Source of the DNA: Amycolatopsis sp. cg9
Lineage (GTDB): Bacteria; Actinomycetota; Actinomycetes; Mycobacteriales; Pseudonocardiaceae
Assembly (NCBI RefSeq): GCF_041346945.1
Contig: NZ_CP166850.1
Location: forward strand, 4,588,001-4,652,000
Direction of reading: 5' to 3'
DNA: 64,000 nucleotides
Shown here: piece after piece, positions 43,631-52,859 of the stretch
Layout of the letters: each line of letters starts with the position of its first letter
How positions within the stretch are numbered: position 1 is the first letter of the stretch
The notes under the pieces: model-generated
Told to the model about the DNA's origin: nothing
Databases searched by the model: none
What the model saw: the letters and a program-made list of their open reading frames with translations, nothing else
Made by a program: the position numbers and the translations under genes

Positions 43631-46159
43631 GTGACCACCGAAAACAAGCCGCGCCGAGGGGAGCTGAGGATCTACCTCGGCGCGGCTCCGGGCGTCGGCA
43701 AGACGTTCGCCATGCTCGGCGAGGCGCGGCGGCGGCTGGACCGCGGCACCGACGTCGTCGTCGGGCTGGTGGAGACGCACGGCCGGGAGAAGACCGCGGT
43801 GCTGCTCGAAGGTCTCGAGATCGTCCCGCGGCGGCACGCGGACCACCGCGGCCGGGCGTTCGAGGAGATGGACGTCGACGCGATCCTCGCGCGCGCGCCC
43901 GAGGTCGCCGTGGTCGACGAGCTCGCGCACACCAACGTGCCGGGCTCCCGCAACGCCAAGCGCTGGCAAGACGTCGAGGAGCTCCTGGACGCGGGCATCG
44001 ACGTGCTGTCCACGGTCAACGTGCAGCACCTGCAGAGCCTCAACGACGTCGTCGAGCGGATCACCGGCGTCACCCAGCAGGAGACCGTGCCGGACGAGGT
44101 CGTCCGCCGCGCCGAACAGCTCGAGCTGGTCGACATCACGCCGGAGGCGCTGCGGCGGCGGCTCGCGCACGGCAACGTCTACCCGGCCGAGCGGATCGAC
44201 GCCGCGCTCGGCAACTACTTCCGGCCCGGCAACCTGACGGCGTTGCGCGAGCTGGCCCTGCTCTGGGTCGCCGACCAGGTCGACGTCGCCCTCCAGCGCT
44301 ACCGCGCCGAGCAGCGCATCACCGACACCTGGGAGGCGCGCGAACGCGTCGTCGTCTCCATCACCGGCGGCCCGGAGAGCGAGACGCTCATCCGCCGCGC
44401 CAGCCGGATCGCCACCCGGGCCGGCGCCGAGCTGCAGGTGCTGCACATCCTGCGCGGCGACGGCCTGTCCGGCATCGGGCCGACCGCGATGGCCCGCTGC
44501 CGCACCCTGGCCGAGGAGGTCGGCGCGACCTTCCACACCGTCGTCGGCGACGACGTGCCGGCCGCGCTGCTGGACTTCGCCCGCGGCGTCAACGCCACCC
44601 AGCTCGTCATCGGCACCTCGCGGCGCTCCCGCGTGGCGCGGCTGTTCGACGAGGGCATCGGCGCGTCGGTGGTCCGCCGCTCGGGGCCGATCGACGTGCA
44701 CATGGTCACCCACTCCGAGGCGGGCGGCCGGCTGCGGGCCCGGCTCGGCGCGAGCCCGCTGGGGTTCTCGCGGCTGGTCGCGGGCTGGGTGCTGAGCGTC
44801 GTGCTGCCGGTGCTGGTCACCCTGGTCGGCGTCGCCGTGCCGAGCGGCCTCGACTTCGCCACCGACGTCATCTCCTACGTGCTGGCCACGGTCGTCGTGG
44901 CGCTGGTCGGCGGTCTCGGCCCGGCGCTGGTCGCGGCCGTGCTCGGGGCCGGGCTGCTCAACTTCTTCTTCACCCCGCCGCTGTACACGCTCAACGTGCA
45001 CACGCCGCAGAACCTCGTGACGCTGATCGCGATGGTCGTGGTCGCGGTGCTCGTCGCGCTCGTCGTCGACCAGGCCGCCCGCCGGGCCACGCAGGCGGCG
45101 CGGGCGCGGACGGAAGCGGCGCTGCTGGCCTCCTACGCCCGGACCGTGCTGACCCACGCGAACCCGATCGAGCGGCTGCTGGAGAAGGTCCGCGAGAACT
45201 TCGGGCTGACGTCGGTGACGCTGCTGGAGAAGCAGGACGGCGTGTGGCAGGGCGTGGCGGCCGCCGGTGAGCGGCCGTGCGCCGACCCCGACGAGGCCGA
45301 CGTCGACATCGCCGTCACCGCCGACGTCCACCTGACCCTGCGCGGGCGCGCGCTGCCGGCGGCCGACCGGCGGGTGCTGGAAGCCGTGGCCGGGCAGGCG
45401 CTGCTCGCGTTGCGCCAGCAGCGCACGGCGGCCGCGGCGGCGCGGGCCGAGCGGAAGGCGGAGGCGACCGAGCTGCGCACGACGTTGCTGTCGGCCGTCG
45501 GGCACGACCTGCGGACGCCGCTGACGTCGATCAAGGCGTCCATCGGCAGCCTGCGCGCGCCCGACCTCCGGCTGTCCGAAGCGGACACCGCCGAGCTGAT
45601 GGAGGCCATCGAGCTGTCCGCCGACCGGCTCGCCGGCCTGATCGACAACCTGCTGGACTCCTCGCGGCTGGCCACCGGCGCGGTGCAGCCGCACCTGCGC
45701 CCGGTGGGGTACGACGAGGTGGTCGCGCACGCTCTGTCCAATGTGGACAACTCGGACGACGTGCGGGTGGCTGTCGACGACCAGCTGCCGACGGTGCTGG
45801 CCGACCCCGGCCTCCTGGAGCGGGTGGTGGCGAACGTGCTGGACAACGCGCTCCGGCACGGCGGCGCGCCGGTCTCCGCGCGCGCTTCGGCCCACTCCGG
45901 CCAGGTGGAGCTGCGGATCGTCGACCACGGCAAGGGCCTGCGCAAGGGTGCGGCGGCGTCGGCGTTCGCACCGTTCCAGCGCCTGGGCGGCGACCGCGAC
46001 ACGACCCCGGGCGTCGGCCTCGGGTTGTCGGTGGCGAAGGGCTTCACCGAGGCGATGGGCGGCACGATCCGCGCCGAGGACACCCCGGGCGGCGGGCTCA
46101 CGATCGTGGTCTCCCTGCCCGCGTTCAGCGTCGAGTTCCAGGAAGAGGGGGTGCGATGA
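43631..46159 (+). CDS. kdpD: Osmosensitive K+ channel sensor histidine kinase KdpD
   Basis: This full-length 842-residue sensor has the N-terminal KdpD domain with Walker A GAAPGVGKT at 17-25 and DELAHTNVPGSRN, a USP-like domain (about 240-365), four membrane helices (about 390-480), a GAF-like region and a histidine kinase domain with His625 in GHDLRTPLTS and the GVGLGLSVAKGF ATP lid. It phosphorylates KdpE when K+ is limiting. The USP domain can bind cyclic di-AMP in some bacteria; whether the needed residues are present was not checked. The start is 4 bases after kdpC. Confidence 0.95.
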   Translation: MTTENKPRRGELRIYLGAAPGVGKTFAMLGEARRRLDRGTDVVVGLVETHGREKTAVLLEGLEIVPRRHADHRGRAFEEMDVDAILARAPEVAVVDELAHTNVPGSRNAKRWQDVEELLDAGIDVLSTVNVQHLQSLNDVVERITGVTQQETVPDEVVRRAEQLELVDITPEALRRRLAHGNVYPAERIDAALGNYFRPGNLTALRELALLWVADQVDVALQRYRAEQRITDTWEARERVVVSITGGPESETLIRRASRIATRAGAELQVLHILRGDGLSGIGPTAMARCRTLAEEVGATFHTVVGDDVPAALLDFARGVNATQLVIGTSRRSRVARLFDEGIGASVVRRSGPIDVHMVTHSEAGGRLRARLGASPLGFSRLVAGWVLSVVLPVLVTLVGVAVPSGLDFATDVISYVLATVVVALVGGLGPALVAAVLGAGLLNFFFTPPLYTLNVHTPQNLVTLIAMVVVAVLVALVVDQAARRATQAARARTEAALLASYARTVLTHANPIERLLEKVRENFGLTSVTLLEKQDGVWQGVAAAGERPCADPDEADVDIAVTADVHLTLRGRALPAADRRVLEAVAGQALLALRQQRTAAAAARAERKAEATELRTTLLSAVGHDLRTPLTSIKASIGSLRAPDLRLSEADTAELMEAIELSADRLAGLIDNLLDSSRLATGAVQPHLRPVGYDEVVAHALSNVDNSDDVRVAVDDQLPTVLADPGLLERVVANVLDNALRHGGAPVSARASAHSGQVELRIVDHGKGLRKGAAASAFAPFQRLGGDRDTTPGVGLGLSVAKGFTEAMGGTIRAEDTPGGGLTIVVSLPAFSVEFQEEGVR

Positions 46160-46854
46160 GCGACCCGGGTGCCACCGTGCTGGTGGTGGACGACGAGCCG
46201 CAGATCGTGCGGGCACTGCGGATCAACCTCAACGCCCGCGGCTACAAGGTGATCACCGCGCACGACGGCACGGCCGCGCTCAAGGCGGTGGCCGAAACCA
46301 AGCCGGACGTCGTCGTCCTCGACCTCGGCCTGCCGGACCTGGACGGCACGGAGGTGATCGCGGGCCTGCGCGGCTGGACGACGGTCCCGATCATCGTGCT
46401 CTCGGCCCGCGGCGACTCGGCGGACAAGGTCCAGGCCCTCGACGCGGGCGCGGACGACTACGTGACGAAACCGTTCGGCATGGACGAGCTGCTGGCCCGC
46501 CTGCGCGCCGCGGTCCGCCGCTCGGCGGTGGCGGGCGCGGACGGCGCCGAGGCGGTGGTGGAGACGTCGTCGTTCAGCGTGGACCTGGCGGCCAAGCGCG
46601 TCCGCCGCACCGACGGTTCGGAAGTCCACTTGACGAAGACGGAGTGGGGCGTGCTGGAGCTGCTCGTCCGCAACCGCGGCCGGCTGGTGGCGCAGAAGCA
46701 GCTGCTGCACGAGGTGTGGGGCCCGTCGTACGAGACGGAGTCCCACTACCTGCGCGTGTATTTGGCCCAGCTGCGGCGCAAGCTGGAGCCGGAGCCTTCG
46801 CGGCCGCGGCACCTGCTCACCGAGCCGGGCATGGGGTACCGCTTCGAGGCCTGA
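46156..46854 (+). CDS. kdpE: Response regulator KdpE (OmpR family)
   Basis: This 232-residue regulator has a receiver domain with phosphorylatable Asp56 (VVVLDLGLPDLDG), Thr and Lys switch residues in VLSARGDSADKVQ and DYVTKPFG, and an OmpR-type winged helix ending HYLRVYLAQLRRKLE and GMGYRFEA. It should activate the kdp promoter through the phased repeats at 39034-39058. ATG 46156 overlaps kdpD as ATGA. Confidence 0.95.
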   Translation: MSDPGATVLVVDDEPQIVRALRINLNARGYKVITAHDGTAALKAVAETKPDVVVLDLGLPDLDGTEVIAGLRGWTTVPIIVLSARGDSADKVQALDAGADDYVTKPFGMDELLARLRAAVRRSAVAGADGAEAVVETSSFSVDLAAKRVRRTDGSEVHLTKTEWGVLELLVRNRGRLVAQKQLLHEVWGPSYETESHYLRVYLAQLRRKLEPEPSRPRHLLTEPGMGYRFEA

Positions 46855-46878
46855 GCCGGTGGGTACCCCGCCCGGGTG

Positions 46879-47100
46879 ATGGAGGGGAAACGGCTACCGG
46901 GCGGCCGCTTGCCGGCGACGGCCGCACTGGCGTTGGCGATCACGTCGGCGGTGTGCGCGCTCGCCACCGGCTTGCTCACACTCGGCGGCGGGATGACCGG
47001 GCTGCAGCGGGGGATTCAGCTCGCCGTGACGGCGTTGTGGCTGGTCCTGTCCGGGTGCTATTGGTTCCGCTTCGCCCAGGCGCGCCGGAGCCGCGGATGA
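46879..47100 (+). CDS. Small two-helix membrane protein
   Basis: This 73-residue protein (ATG 46879; GTG 46876 is also possible) has two hydrophobic helices (LPATAALALAITSAVCALAT and GIQLAVTALWLVLSGCYWF) with basic ends. No family is recognised. Its stop overlaps the next gene as ATGA. No clear ribosome-binding site precedes it. The pair may be read through from kdpE, which ends 24 bases earlier. Confidence 0.6.
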   Translation: MEGKRLPGGRLPATAALALAITSAVCALATGLLTLGGGMTGLQRGIQLAVTALWLVLSGCYWFRFAQARRSRG

Positions 47101-47300
47101 GCGGGTCCGCGCCGCACCGCAGCCGACGATCCCGGCTGCTGGGCCTGCTCACCTTGGCGGCGCTCGGCTACCTCGCCGGTGTGGGGGTGTCGGCCGCGTT
47201 CGGCGTCGATGACCCGTGGACCCGCGGCATCATCGGGATCGGCCCGGCGCTCGGGGGTGCGCTGGCGGAGTGGATCCGGCGGCGCTCCCGCGGCACCTAG
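47097..47300 (+). CDS. Small two-helix membrane protein
   Basis: This 67-residue protein begins with a basic stretch (HRSRRSRL) followed by two hydrophobic segments (LLTLAALGYLAGVGVSAAFG and GIIGIGPALGGALAEW) and ends RRRSRGT. Its start overlaps the preceding small membrane protein gene. No family is recognised; a two-component membrane pair is plausible. A bidirectional terminator follows. Confidence 0.6.
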   Translation: MSGSAPHRSRRSRLLGLLTLAALGYLAGVGVSAAFGVDDPWTRGIIGIGPALGGALAEWIRRRSRGT

Positions 47301-47358
47301 AAACGCCGGAAGGCCCCTTCCCCGGCGGTGCTGCCGGGGAAGGGCCCTTCCGGGCGTT
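47301..47358. terminator. Bidirectional hairpin terminator
   Basis: A 20-bp stem with one mismatch (47307-47326 with 47333-47352, 6-base loop) sits between convergent genes that end at 47300 and 47362. Outer bases AACGC and GCGTT extend the pairing. No long T-run, which is common in GC-rich actinomycetes. Confidence 0.78.
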
Positions 47359-47361
47359 CGC

Positions 47362-47958
47362 TTACTGCGCGCGGGTCGAGCTGCCGGTCACGCCGGAGGA
47401 CGTAGCCGTCGTGGTCGGCGCGCCGCCGGTGCTCGTGCCGCCGCCCGTGGTCGTCGACGGTGGCGGGTCGTCCGTGGTGGTCGGCGGTGGGGTCGTGGTC
47501 GGCGGCGTCGTCTTCGGCGTCGTCGGGGTCGTCGGCGGCTTCGGCGTCGTCGTGACCGGTGGCGGGTTGCCGCCCGTGTCGCTGCGCGGGGGTGGCGGGG
47601 GCTGGGTCACCAGCGTCGTCGTGGTCTTGCCGTCCGGGCTCACCGACACGACCGTGGTCGGGGCGCTGGAGGACGTCGTGGCCGACTCGGTCGTCGGGGC
47701 GCCGACGGTCGAGGGGCCGGCCGAGGACGGGGTGTTCGGGACCGTCTGCAGGCCGGCCTGCGAGGTGCCCTGGCCGCCGGTGCCGCCGGTGCTGCCCGCG
47801 GTCGTGGCCGGGTCCGGGCCCGCCAGCTCCGCGACGGCGGCGAACGCGGTCGCGACCACCAGGCCGGCGACCCCGAGCACGACGTACCCGGTGCGGTTGG
47901 GTTTGCTGCTCTTCGGCGGCGCGGTGTCGATCCTGGTGATCCCGTCGGGGCGGGGCAT
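47362..47958 (-). CDS. Membrane-anchored Thr/Pro/Ser-rich (mucin-like) protein
   Basis: This 198-residue protein has a short cytoplasmic N-terminus, one transmembrane helix (GYVVLGVAGLVVATAFAAVA, about 24-43) and an extracellular tail of about 150 residues made almost wholly of Thr, Pro, Ser and Gly, with runs such as TTTPKPPTTPTTPKTTPPTTT. Such tails are typical targets of O-mannosylation in actinomycetes. No enzymatic domain is present. AAGGAG precedes the ATG. It is convergent with the small membrane protein genes. Confidence 0.72.
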   Translation of the reverse strand: MPRPDGITRIDTAPPKSSKPNRTGYVVLGVAGLVVATAFAAVAELAGPDPATTAGSTGGTGGQGTSQAGLQTVPNTPSSAGPSTVGAPTTESATTSSSAPTTVVSVSPDGKTTTTLVTQPPPPPRSDTGGNPPPVTTTPKPPTTPTTPKTTPPTTTPPPTTTDDPPPSTTTGGGTSTGGAPTTTATSSGVTGSSTRAQ

Positions 47959-48136
47959 ACAGGCTCCTTGGGGGAATCTTCGGGGAGGCGCGGGCGAGGT
48001 CGGTAACGGGGCACTGCGCCCGCGGCGGGGGAGCGACCTCGGCCCGGAGGTTATCACCGGCGTGCGGGTATTCGCCCAGGTAGTGGGCTTGATCCGTTAC
48101 TGTGCGCTGTCGGTTGACCCGGAAGGGAGGAAAAGC

Positions 48137-48424
48137 ATGAGTGAGCAAGAAACGAACACGCGGTTGACGGCGTGGGTGCGCGGCCGGGTCCAGGGTGTCG
48201 GTTTCCGCTGGTGGACGCGCAGCCGCGCGCTCGAGCTCGGCCTGGTCGGCAGTGCGAGCAATCTGGCCGACGGCCGTGTCGAGGTCATAGCGGAGGGTAG
48301 TCGTGACCACTGTGAGCGGCTGCTGACGGCGCTGCGGTCGGGAGAATCACCCGGAAGTGTGGAGCACGTCGCCGAGCGCTGGTCCGACCCGAAAGGGGGA
48401 CTCAAGGGGTTCGTCGAGCGGTGA
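48137..48424 (+). CDS. acyP: Acylphosphatase
   Basis: This 95-residue protein has the acylphosphatase signature GRVQGVGFRWWTRSRALELGL with the catalytic Arg (GFRWW) and the downstream SASNLADGRVEVIAEG strand with the catalytic Asn. It hydrolyses acyl phosphates such as carbamoyl or acetyl phosphate. GGAAGGGAGG precedes the ATG. An acylphosphatase gene just before smc is a conserved actinobacterial arrangement. Confidence 0.93.
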   Translation: MSEQETNTRLTAWVRGRVQGVGFRWWTRSRALELGLVGSASNLADGRVEVIAEGSRDHCERLLTALRSGESPGSVEHVAERWSDPKGGLKGFVER

Positions 48425-48570
48425 CTGGTGCGGCTCGTGAGGTTGCTGTGACCACGTCGGATGTGCTAGGGCGCGCCGACGAGGGGGCGCGTCCGGCGGA
48501 CCCCGGAGGCCCCCAGGTAGCCTGGGACGATTGAAACGCCAGTACCGGCAGCCAGAGGGGTCAGCACCCA

Positions 48571-51500
48571 GTGCACCTGAAAAGCTTGACGCTGAAGGGC
48601 TTCAAGTCCTTCGCCTCGGCCACCACGCTGCGCTTCGAGCCGGGCATCACCTGCGTGGTCGGCCCGAACGGCTCCGGCAAGTCGAACGTGCTGGACGCGC
48701 TGCGCTGGGTCATGGGCACCCAGGGCGCCAAGGACCTGCGCGGCGGCAAGATGGAAGACGTCATCTTCGCGGGCACCGCCGGCCGCGCCCCGCTCGGCCG
48801 CGCCGAAGTCACCCTCACCATCGACAACGCCGACGGCGCGCTGCCCATCGAGTACTCCGAGGTGTCGATCACCCGCCGGATGTTCCGCGACGGCGCGAGC
48901 GAGTACGAGATCAACGGCGACCGCTGCCGCCTGATGGACGTCCAGGAACTGCTCTCGGACTCCGGTATCGGCCGCGAGATGCACGTCATCGTCGGGCAGG
49001 GCCAGCTCTCGGCGATCCTCGAGTCCAAGCCCGAAGAACGCCGCGCCTTCATCGAAGAGGCCGCCGGCGTCCTCAAGCACCGCAAGCGCAAGGAACAGAC
49101 CCTGCGCAAGCTGGCCAACATGCAGGGCAACCTCGACCGCCTCGGCGACCTCACCACCGAGCTGCGCCGCCAGCTCAAGCCGCTGGGCAAACAGGCCGAG
49201 ATCGCCCGCAAGGCCCAGTCCGTCCAGTCCGAGCTGCGCGACTCCCGCCTGCGCCTGCTCGCCGACGACCTCGTCACCCAGCGCGACGCGATCGCGCGCG
49301 AAGAGGCCGACGAGCGCACCGCCCGGCAGCGCCGCGCCGAGGTCGAGCAGCACCTCGAGATCGTCTCCGCCGAAGAAGCCGAGCTGGAAGCGTCGCTGGC
49401 CGAGGACGCGCCGCTCCTGCAGACCGCCCAGGAGACCTGGTACAAGCTCTCCGCGCTGGCCGAGCGCCTCCGCGGCACCGTCCGCCTCGCGATCGAGCGG
49501 CAGCGGCACCTCTCCGCCGACGTCTCGACGTCGACCGGCGGCCGCGACCCCGAAGAGCTTCTCGAAGAGGCCGAGCGCGTCGCGGAGCAGGAAGAGGAGC
49601 TCAACGAGGCCGTCATGGAGGCCCGGGAGCTGCTCGCCCAGACCGTCCTGCGCCGCGAAGACCTCGAACAGCGCGTCCAGGCCGCCGAGCGAGCGCACTG
49701 GGCCGCCGTCCGTGCCATCGCCGACCGCCGCGAGGGCATGGCCAAGCTGACCGGCCAGGTCGAGGCGCTGCGCAGCAAGAACGGCGCGACCTCCGACGAG
49801 ATCGACCGCCTCAGCGTCTCCCTCGAAGAGGCCGCCGAGCGCGCCGAAATCGCCGTCGAGGAACTCGAGATGGCGAAGGCCGAGGGTGGCGTCGAGGAGT
49901 CCGACGACGCCGGCCTGGTGGACCGCCACGACCGCGCGGTCGAGGCCAACAACGCGGCGAAGGCCCGGGTCGAAGAGCTGGTCAAGGCCGAACGCGCGGC
50001 CGAGCGCGAGATCGCGTCCGAGAAGGCGCGCGTCGAAGCGCTGTCCATGGGGCTCAAGCGCAAGGACGGCGCGGGCGCTTTGCTCGGCGCGTCCCACGAG
50101 CTGCCGGGCCTGCTCGGCTCGGTCGCCGCGCTGCTCACCGTCGAGCCCGGGTACGAGGTCGCGCTGGCCGCGGCGCTCGGCCCGGTGGCCGACGCGGTCG
50201 CCGTCACCGGCGGCGAAGACGCCCTGCGTGCCCTGAAGTACTTGAAGGAAACGGACTCCGGTCGCGCGGGCATCCTGCTCGGCGGCCCCGAGTCCACTGT
50301 GGACATCTACTCGTGGCCGTCGCTGCCGGAAGGCGCGCGCTGGGCCCGCGAGGTCGTCACCGCGCCGGCGCAGCTGCGGCCCGCCGTCGAGCAGGCCCTC
50401 GACAAGCTGGCGATCGTGCGAGACCTCGACGCGGCCCGGCACCTGGTCGCGGTGCACCCGGAGGTCCGCGCGGTCACCGCCGAGGGCGACGTCTTCGGCG
50501 CCCGCTGGGCGATCGGCGGCTCCGGCAAGCGCGAGAGCGTGATCGAGGTCCAGGCCGCCGTCGACGAGGCGGCGGCGCGGTTGCGCACGGCCGAACGCCA
50601 GCTGGAGCAGTATGCGGCCGAGCTGGAAGGCGCCCGCGCCGAGCAGCAGGCGCGTCGCGAAGAGGTCTCCCAGGCCAAGGACGCGCTCGGCGAGGCGAAG
50701 GTCCGCAAGGCCCGGTCGTCGGAGCGGCTCAACCGGATGCAGCAGGCGGCCCGCCAGGCGCAGGCCGAGGTCGAGCGGTTCTCCGGGCAGCGCGCGAAGG
50801 TCGAGCAGAGCCGCGTCCAGGCGCTGGCCCAGCTCGCCGAGCTGGAGGAACGGCTCGCCGCCGTCGCCGAGCAGCCCGTCGAGGACGACCCGGACACCGC
50901 CGAGCGCGACGCCGCCGTCGAAGAGCTGGCCGTCGTCCGGCAGGAGGAGATGGAGGCGCGGCTCGCGCAGCGCACCTCCGAAGAGCGGGCGCGCAGCATC
51001 GCGGGCAAGGCCGAAGGGCTCCGCCGCGCCGCGCACGCCGAGCAGCAGGCCCGGGAACGCGCCGAGCGCGCCGCCGCGGCCCGCAAGCGCGGCGCCGAGA
51101 TCGCCAATGCCGTCGTCAACGGTGGCGAGCTCGCGCTGGAGCGCATCGAGCACTCCGTCCAGCGCGCGGCGACCGAACGCGACGAGGTCCAGGCCCGCCG
51201 CCAGACCCGCGAGCAGGCGCTGACCGGCGTCCGCGCCAAGGTCCGCGAGCTGACCGGCGAGCTGGAGAAGCTGACCGACGCCGTCCACCGCGACGAGGTC
51301 CTGCGCGCCGAGCAGCGGCTGCGCCTGGAGACCCTCGAAGCGAAGATCGCCGAGGACTTCGGCATCGGCCTCACGGACCTGGTGCAGGAGTACGGCCCGG
51401 ACGTCCCGGTCCCGCCGAGCGCCGGCGAGGTGGCCGAGTACGAGGCGGCCAAGGACCGCGGCGAGGACGTCACCCCGCCGCCGCCGATGCCCTACGACCG

Positions 51501-52173
51501 CGACACCCAGGCCCGCCGCGCCAAGCGCGCCGAGAAGGACTTGTCGCTGCTGGGCAAGGTGAACCCGCTCGCGCTCGAGGAGTTCGCGGCGCTGGAGGAG
51601 CGGTACAAGTTCCTCTCCACGCAGCTGGAAGACCTCAAGGACACCCGCAAGGACCTCGAAGCCGTCATCAAGCAGGTCGACGAGAAGATCCTCGAGGTCT
51701 TCGCCGGCGCCTACGCCGACGTGGCCCGCGAGTTCGAGACGGTGTTCGGCGTGCTCTTCCCGGGCGGCGAGGGCCGGATGGTCCTCACCGAGCCGGACGA
51801 CCTGCTCAGCACCGGCGTCGACGTCGAAGCGCGCCCGCCGGGCAAGAAGGTCAAGCGGCTGTCGCTGCTCTCCGGTGGCGAGAAGTCGCTGGTCGCGGTG
51901 GGCATGCTGGTCGCGATCTTCCGCGCCCGCCCCTCACCCTTCTACGTGATGGACGAGGTCGAGGCGGCGCTCGACGACACCAACATGCGCCGCCTGATCG
52001 GCCTGCTGGAGCAGCTGCGCGACTCGTCGCAGCTGATCATCATCACCCACCAGAAGCCGACGATGGAGATCGCCGACGCGCTCTACGGCGTGAGCATGCA
52101 GGGCGACGGCATCACGAAGGTGATCTCACAGCGCCTGCGCACGGCCGAAGAAGAGCCGGTCCCGGCCGGCTGA
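48571..52173 (+). CDS. smc: Chromosome segregation protein SMC
   Basis: This 1200-residue SMC protein has Walker A GPNGSGKSN at 31-39, two long coiled-coil arms rich in Glu, Arg and Ala, a hinge domain (about 510-665, GLLGSVAALLTVEPGYEVALAAALG onward), the ABC signature LLSGGEKS near 1099-1106 and Walker B FYVMDEVEAALDD near 1125. Dimers with ScpA and ScpB organise and segregate the chromosome. GTG 48571 gives the canonical MHLKSLTLKGFKSF start. Acylphosphatase upstream and ftsY downstream reflect a conserved neighbourhood, but three minus-strand genes separate smc from ftsY here. Confidence 0.97.
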   Translation: MHLKSLTLKGFKSFASATTLRFEPGITCVVGPNGSGKSNVLDALRWVMGTQGAKDLRGGKMEDVIFAGTAGRAPLGRAEVTLTIDNADGALPIEYSEVSITRRMFRDGASEYEINGDRCRLMDVQELLSDSGIGREMHVIVGQGQLSAILESKPEERRAFIEEAAGVLKHRKRKEQTLRKLANMQGNLDRLGDLTTELRRQLKPLGKQAEIARKAQSVQSELRDSRLRLLADDLVTQRDAIAREEADERTARQRRAEVEQHLEIVSAEEAELEASLAEDAPLLQTAQETWYKLSALAERLRGTVRLAIERQRHLSADVSTSTGGRDPEELLEEAERVAEQEEELNEAVMEARELLAQTVLRREDLEQRVQAAERAHWAAVRAIADRREGMAKLTGQVEALRSKNGATSDEIDRLSVSLEEAAERAEIAVEELEMAKAEGGVEESDDAGLVDRHDRAVEANNAAKARVEELVKAERAAEREIASEKARVEALSMGLKRKDGAGALLGASHELPGLLGSVAALLTVEPGYEVALAAALGPVADAVAVTGGEDALRALKYLKETDSGRAGILLGGPESTVDIYSWPSLPEGARWAREVVTAPAQLRPAVEQALDKLAIVRDLDAARHLVAVHPEVRAVTAEGDVFGARWAIGGSGKRESVIEVQAAVDEAAARLRTAERQLEQYAAELEGARAEQQARREEVSQAKDALGEAKVRKARSSERLNRMQQAARQAQAEVERFSGQRAKVEQSRVQALAQLAELEERLAAVAEQPVEDDPDTAERDAAVEELAVVRQEEMEARLAQRTSEERARSIAGKAEGLRRAAHAEQQARERAERAAAARKRGAEIANAVVNGGELALERIEHSVQRAATERDEVQARRQTREQALTGVRAKVRELTGELEKLTDAVHRDEVLRAEQRLRLETLEAKIAEDFGIGLTDLVQEYGPDVPVPPSAGEVAEYEAAKDRGEDVTPPPPMPYDRDTQARRAKRAEKDLSLLGKVNPLALEEFAALEERYKFLSTQLEDLKDTRKDLEAVIKQVDEKILEVFAGAYADVAREFETVFGVLFPGGEGRMVLTEPDDLLSTGVDVEARPPGKKVKRLSLLSGGEKSLVAVGMLVAIFRARPSPFYVMDEVEAALDDTNMRRLIGLLEQLRDSSQLIIITHQKPTMEIADALYGVSMQGDGITKVISQRLRTAEEEPVPAG

Positions 52174-52183
52174 CCCCGCCCCG

Positions 52184-52270
52184 AGCGCCCCAATGTGGCG
52201 TTGGTTGCGTCAGACGCACCGAACGCCACATTGGGTGCGCCGGACGCACCGAACGCCACATTGGGGCGCT
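52184..52270. repeat. 87-base three-unit hairpin element, copy 1
   Basis: Outer arms 52184-52202 and 52252-52270 are perfect 19-base inverted copies. The unit GCACCGAACGCCACATTGGG occurs twice, at 52216-52235 and 52246-52265, a 30-base period. The element fills the gap between the smc stop (52173) and the stop of the convergent gene (52273). A near-identical copy of the same length lies at 63476-63562. Confidence 0.85.
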
Positions 52271-52272
52271 TG

Positions 52273-52773
52273 CTAGCCGGCGACCCAGAACGCGTAGTCG
52301 GCCGAGTAGCGGACCGCCGTCTGGGCGCCGTCGGTGCAGGTCCCGGCCGGAGCGACGCCGCCGCGGGTGTTGAGGCGCTGGATGTAGGTCACCTTGCCGA
52401 AGATCCCGTCCCCGGTGTTGAGGTTCGCCTTCAGCAGCAGCTCCGGGATCGCGCCCTCGCGCGGGGAGTTGGCCTGCGCCGAAGCGCCGACCGTGCTGCC
52501 GTCCACGATGGACGTCCAGACCGGGCCCTTGCTGTGCAGCGCCACCGGCTTGCCGTGTTTCGACAGCACCGCCGCGGGCTGGATCAGCGTCCACGCGCCG
52601 GCGGTGCAGCCGTAGATCTGCACGCCCTCGGCCGGGTACGCGGCCAGGGCCTTGTTGCCCGCCGGGACCTTGATCGCGTCCGGCACGCGCGGGGCCGCCG
52701 GGGTGGCCGAGGCCGTCGCCGCGCCGCCGAGCAGCAGGGCGCCGATCGCGAGCGCCACCGTCATCCGCTTCAT
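52273..52773 (-). CDS. Secreted DUF3455-family protein
   Basis: This 166-residue precursor has a signal peptide (MKRMTVALAIGALLLGGAAT, cleavage near ASA|T). The mature part begins with VPDAIKVPAGNKALAAYPAEGVQIYGC and has the ALHSKGPVWTSIVDGSTVGA block characteristic of DUF3455 proteins; two Cys (IYGC and GTCTDG) probably pair. The function of the family is unknown. The stop is two bases from the 87-base hairpin element, which probably serves as its terminator. Confidence 0.8.
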   Translation of the reverse strand: MKRMTVALAIGALLLGGAATASATPAAPRVPDAIKVPAGNKALAAYPAEGVQIYGCTAGAWTLIQPAAVLSKHGKPVALHSKGPVWTSIVDGSTVGASAQANSPREGAIPELLLKANLNTGDGIFGKVTYIQRLNTRGGVAPAGTCTDGAQTAVRYSADYAFWVAG

Positions 52774-52859
52774 GAAGTCCACCTTCGATGTCCTCCCGCC
52801 GCTTCTCGGCGGGCTCCCGCTGATCGACACGGGCGCCCGCCGGAAACGGTTCAGAAGGA

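Noticed and set aside
48466..51288. A 940-codon minus-strand open frame across smc
   Set aside because: It mirrors the coiled-coil coding sequence of SMC; the predicted protein is low-complexity and rich in Leu, Gly, Asp and Arg, as expected for an antisense shadow.
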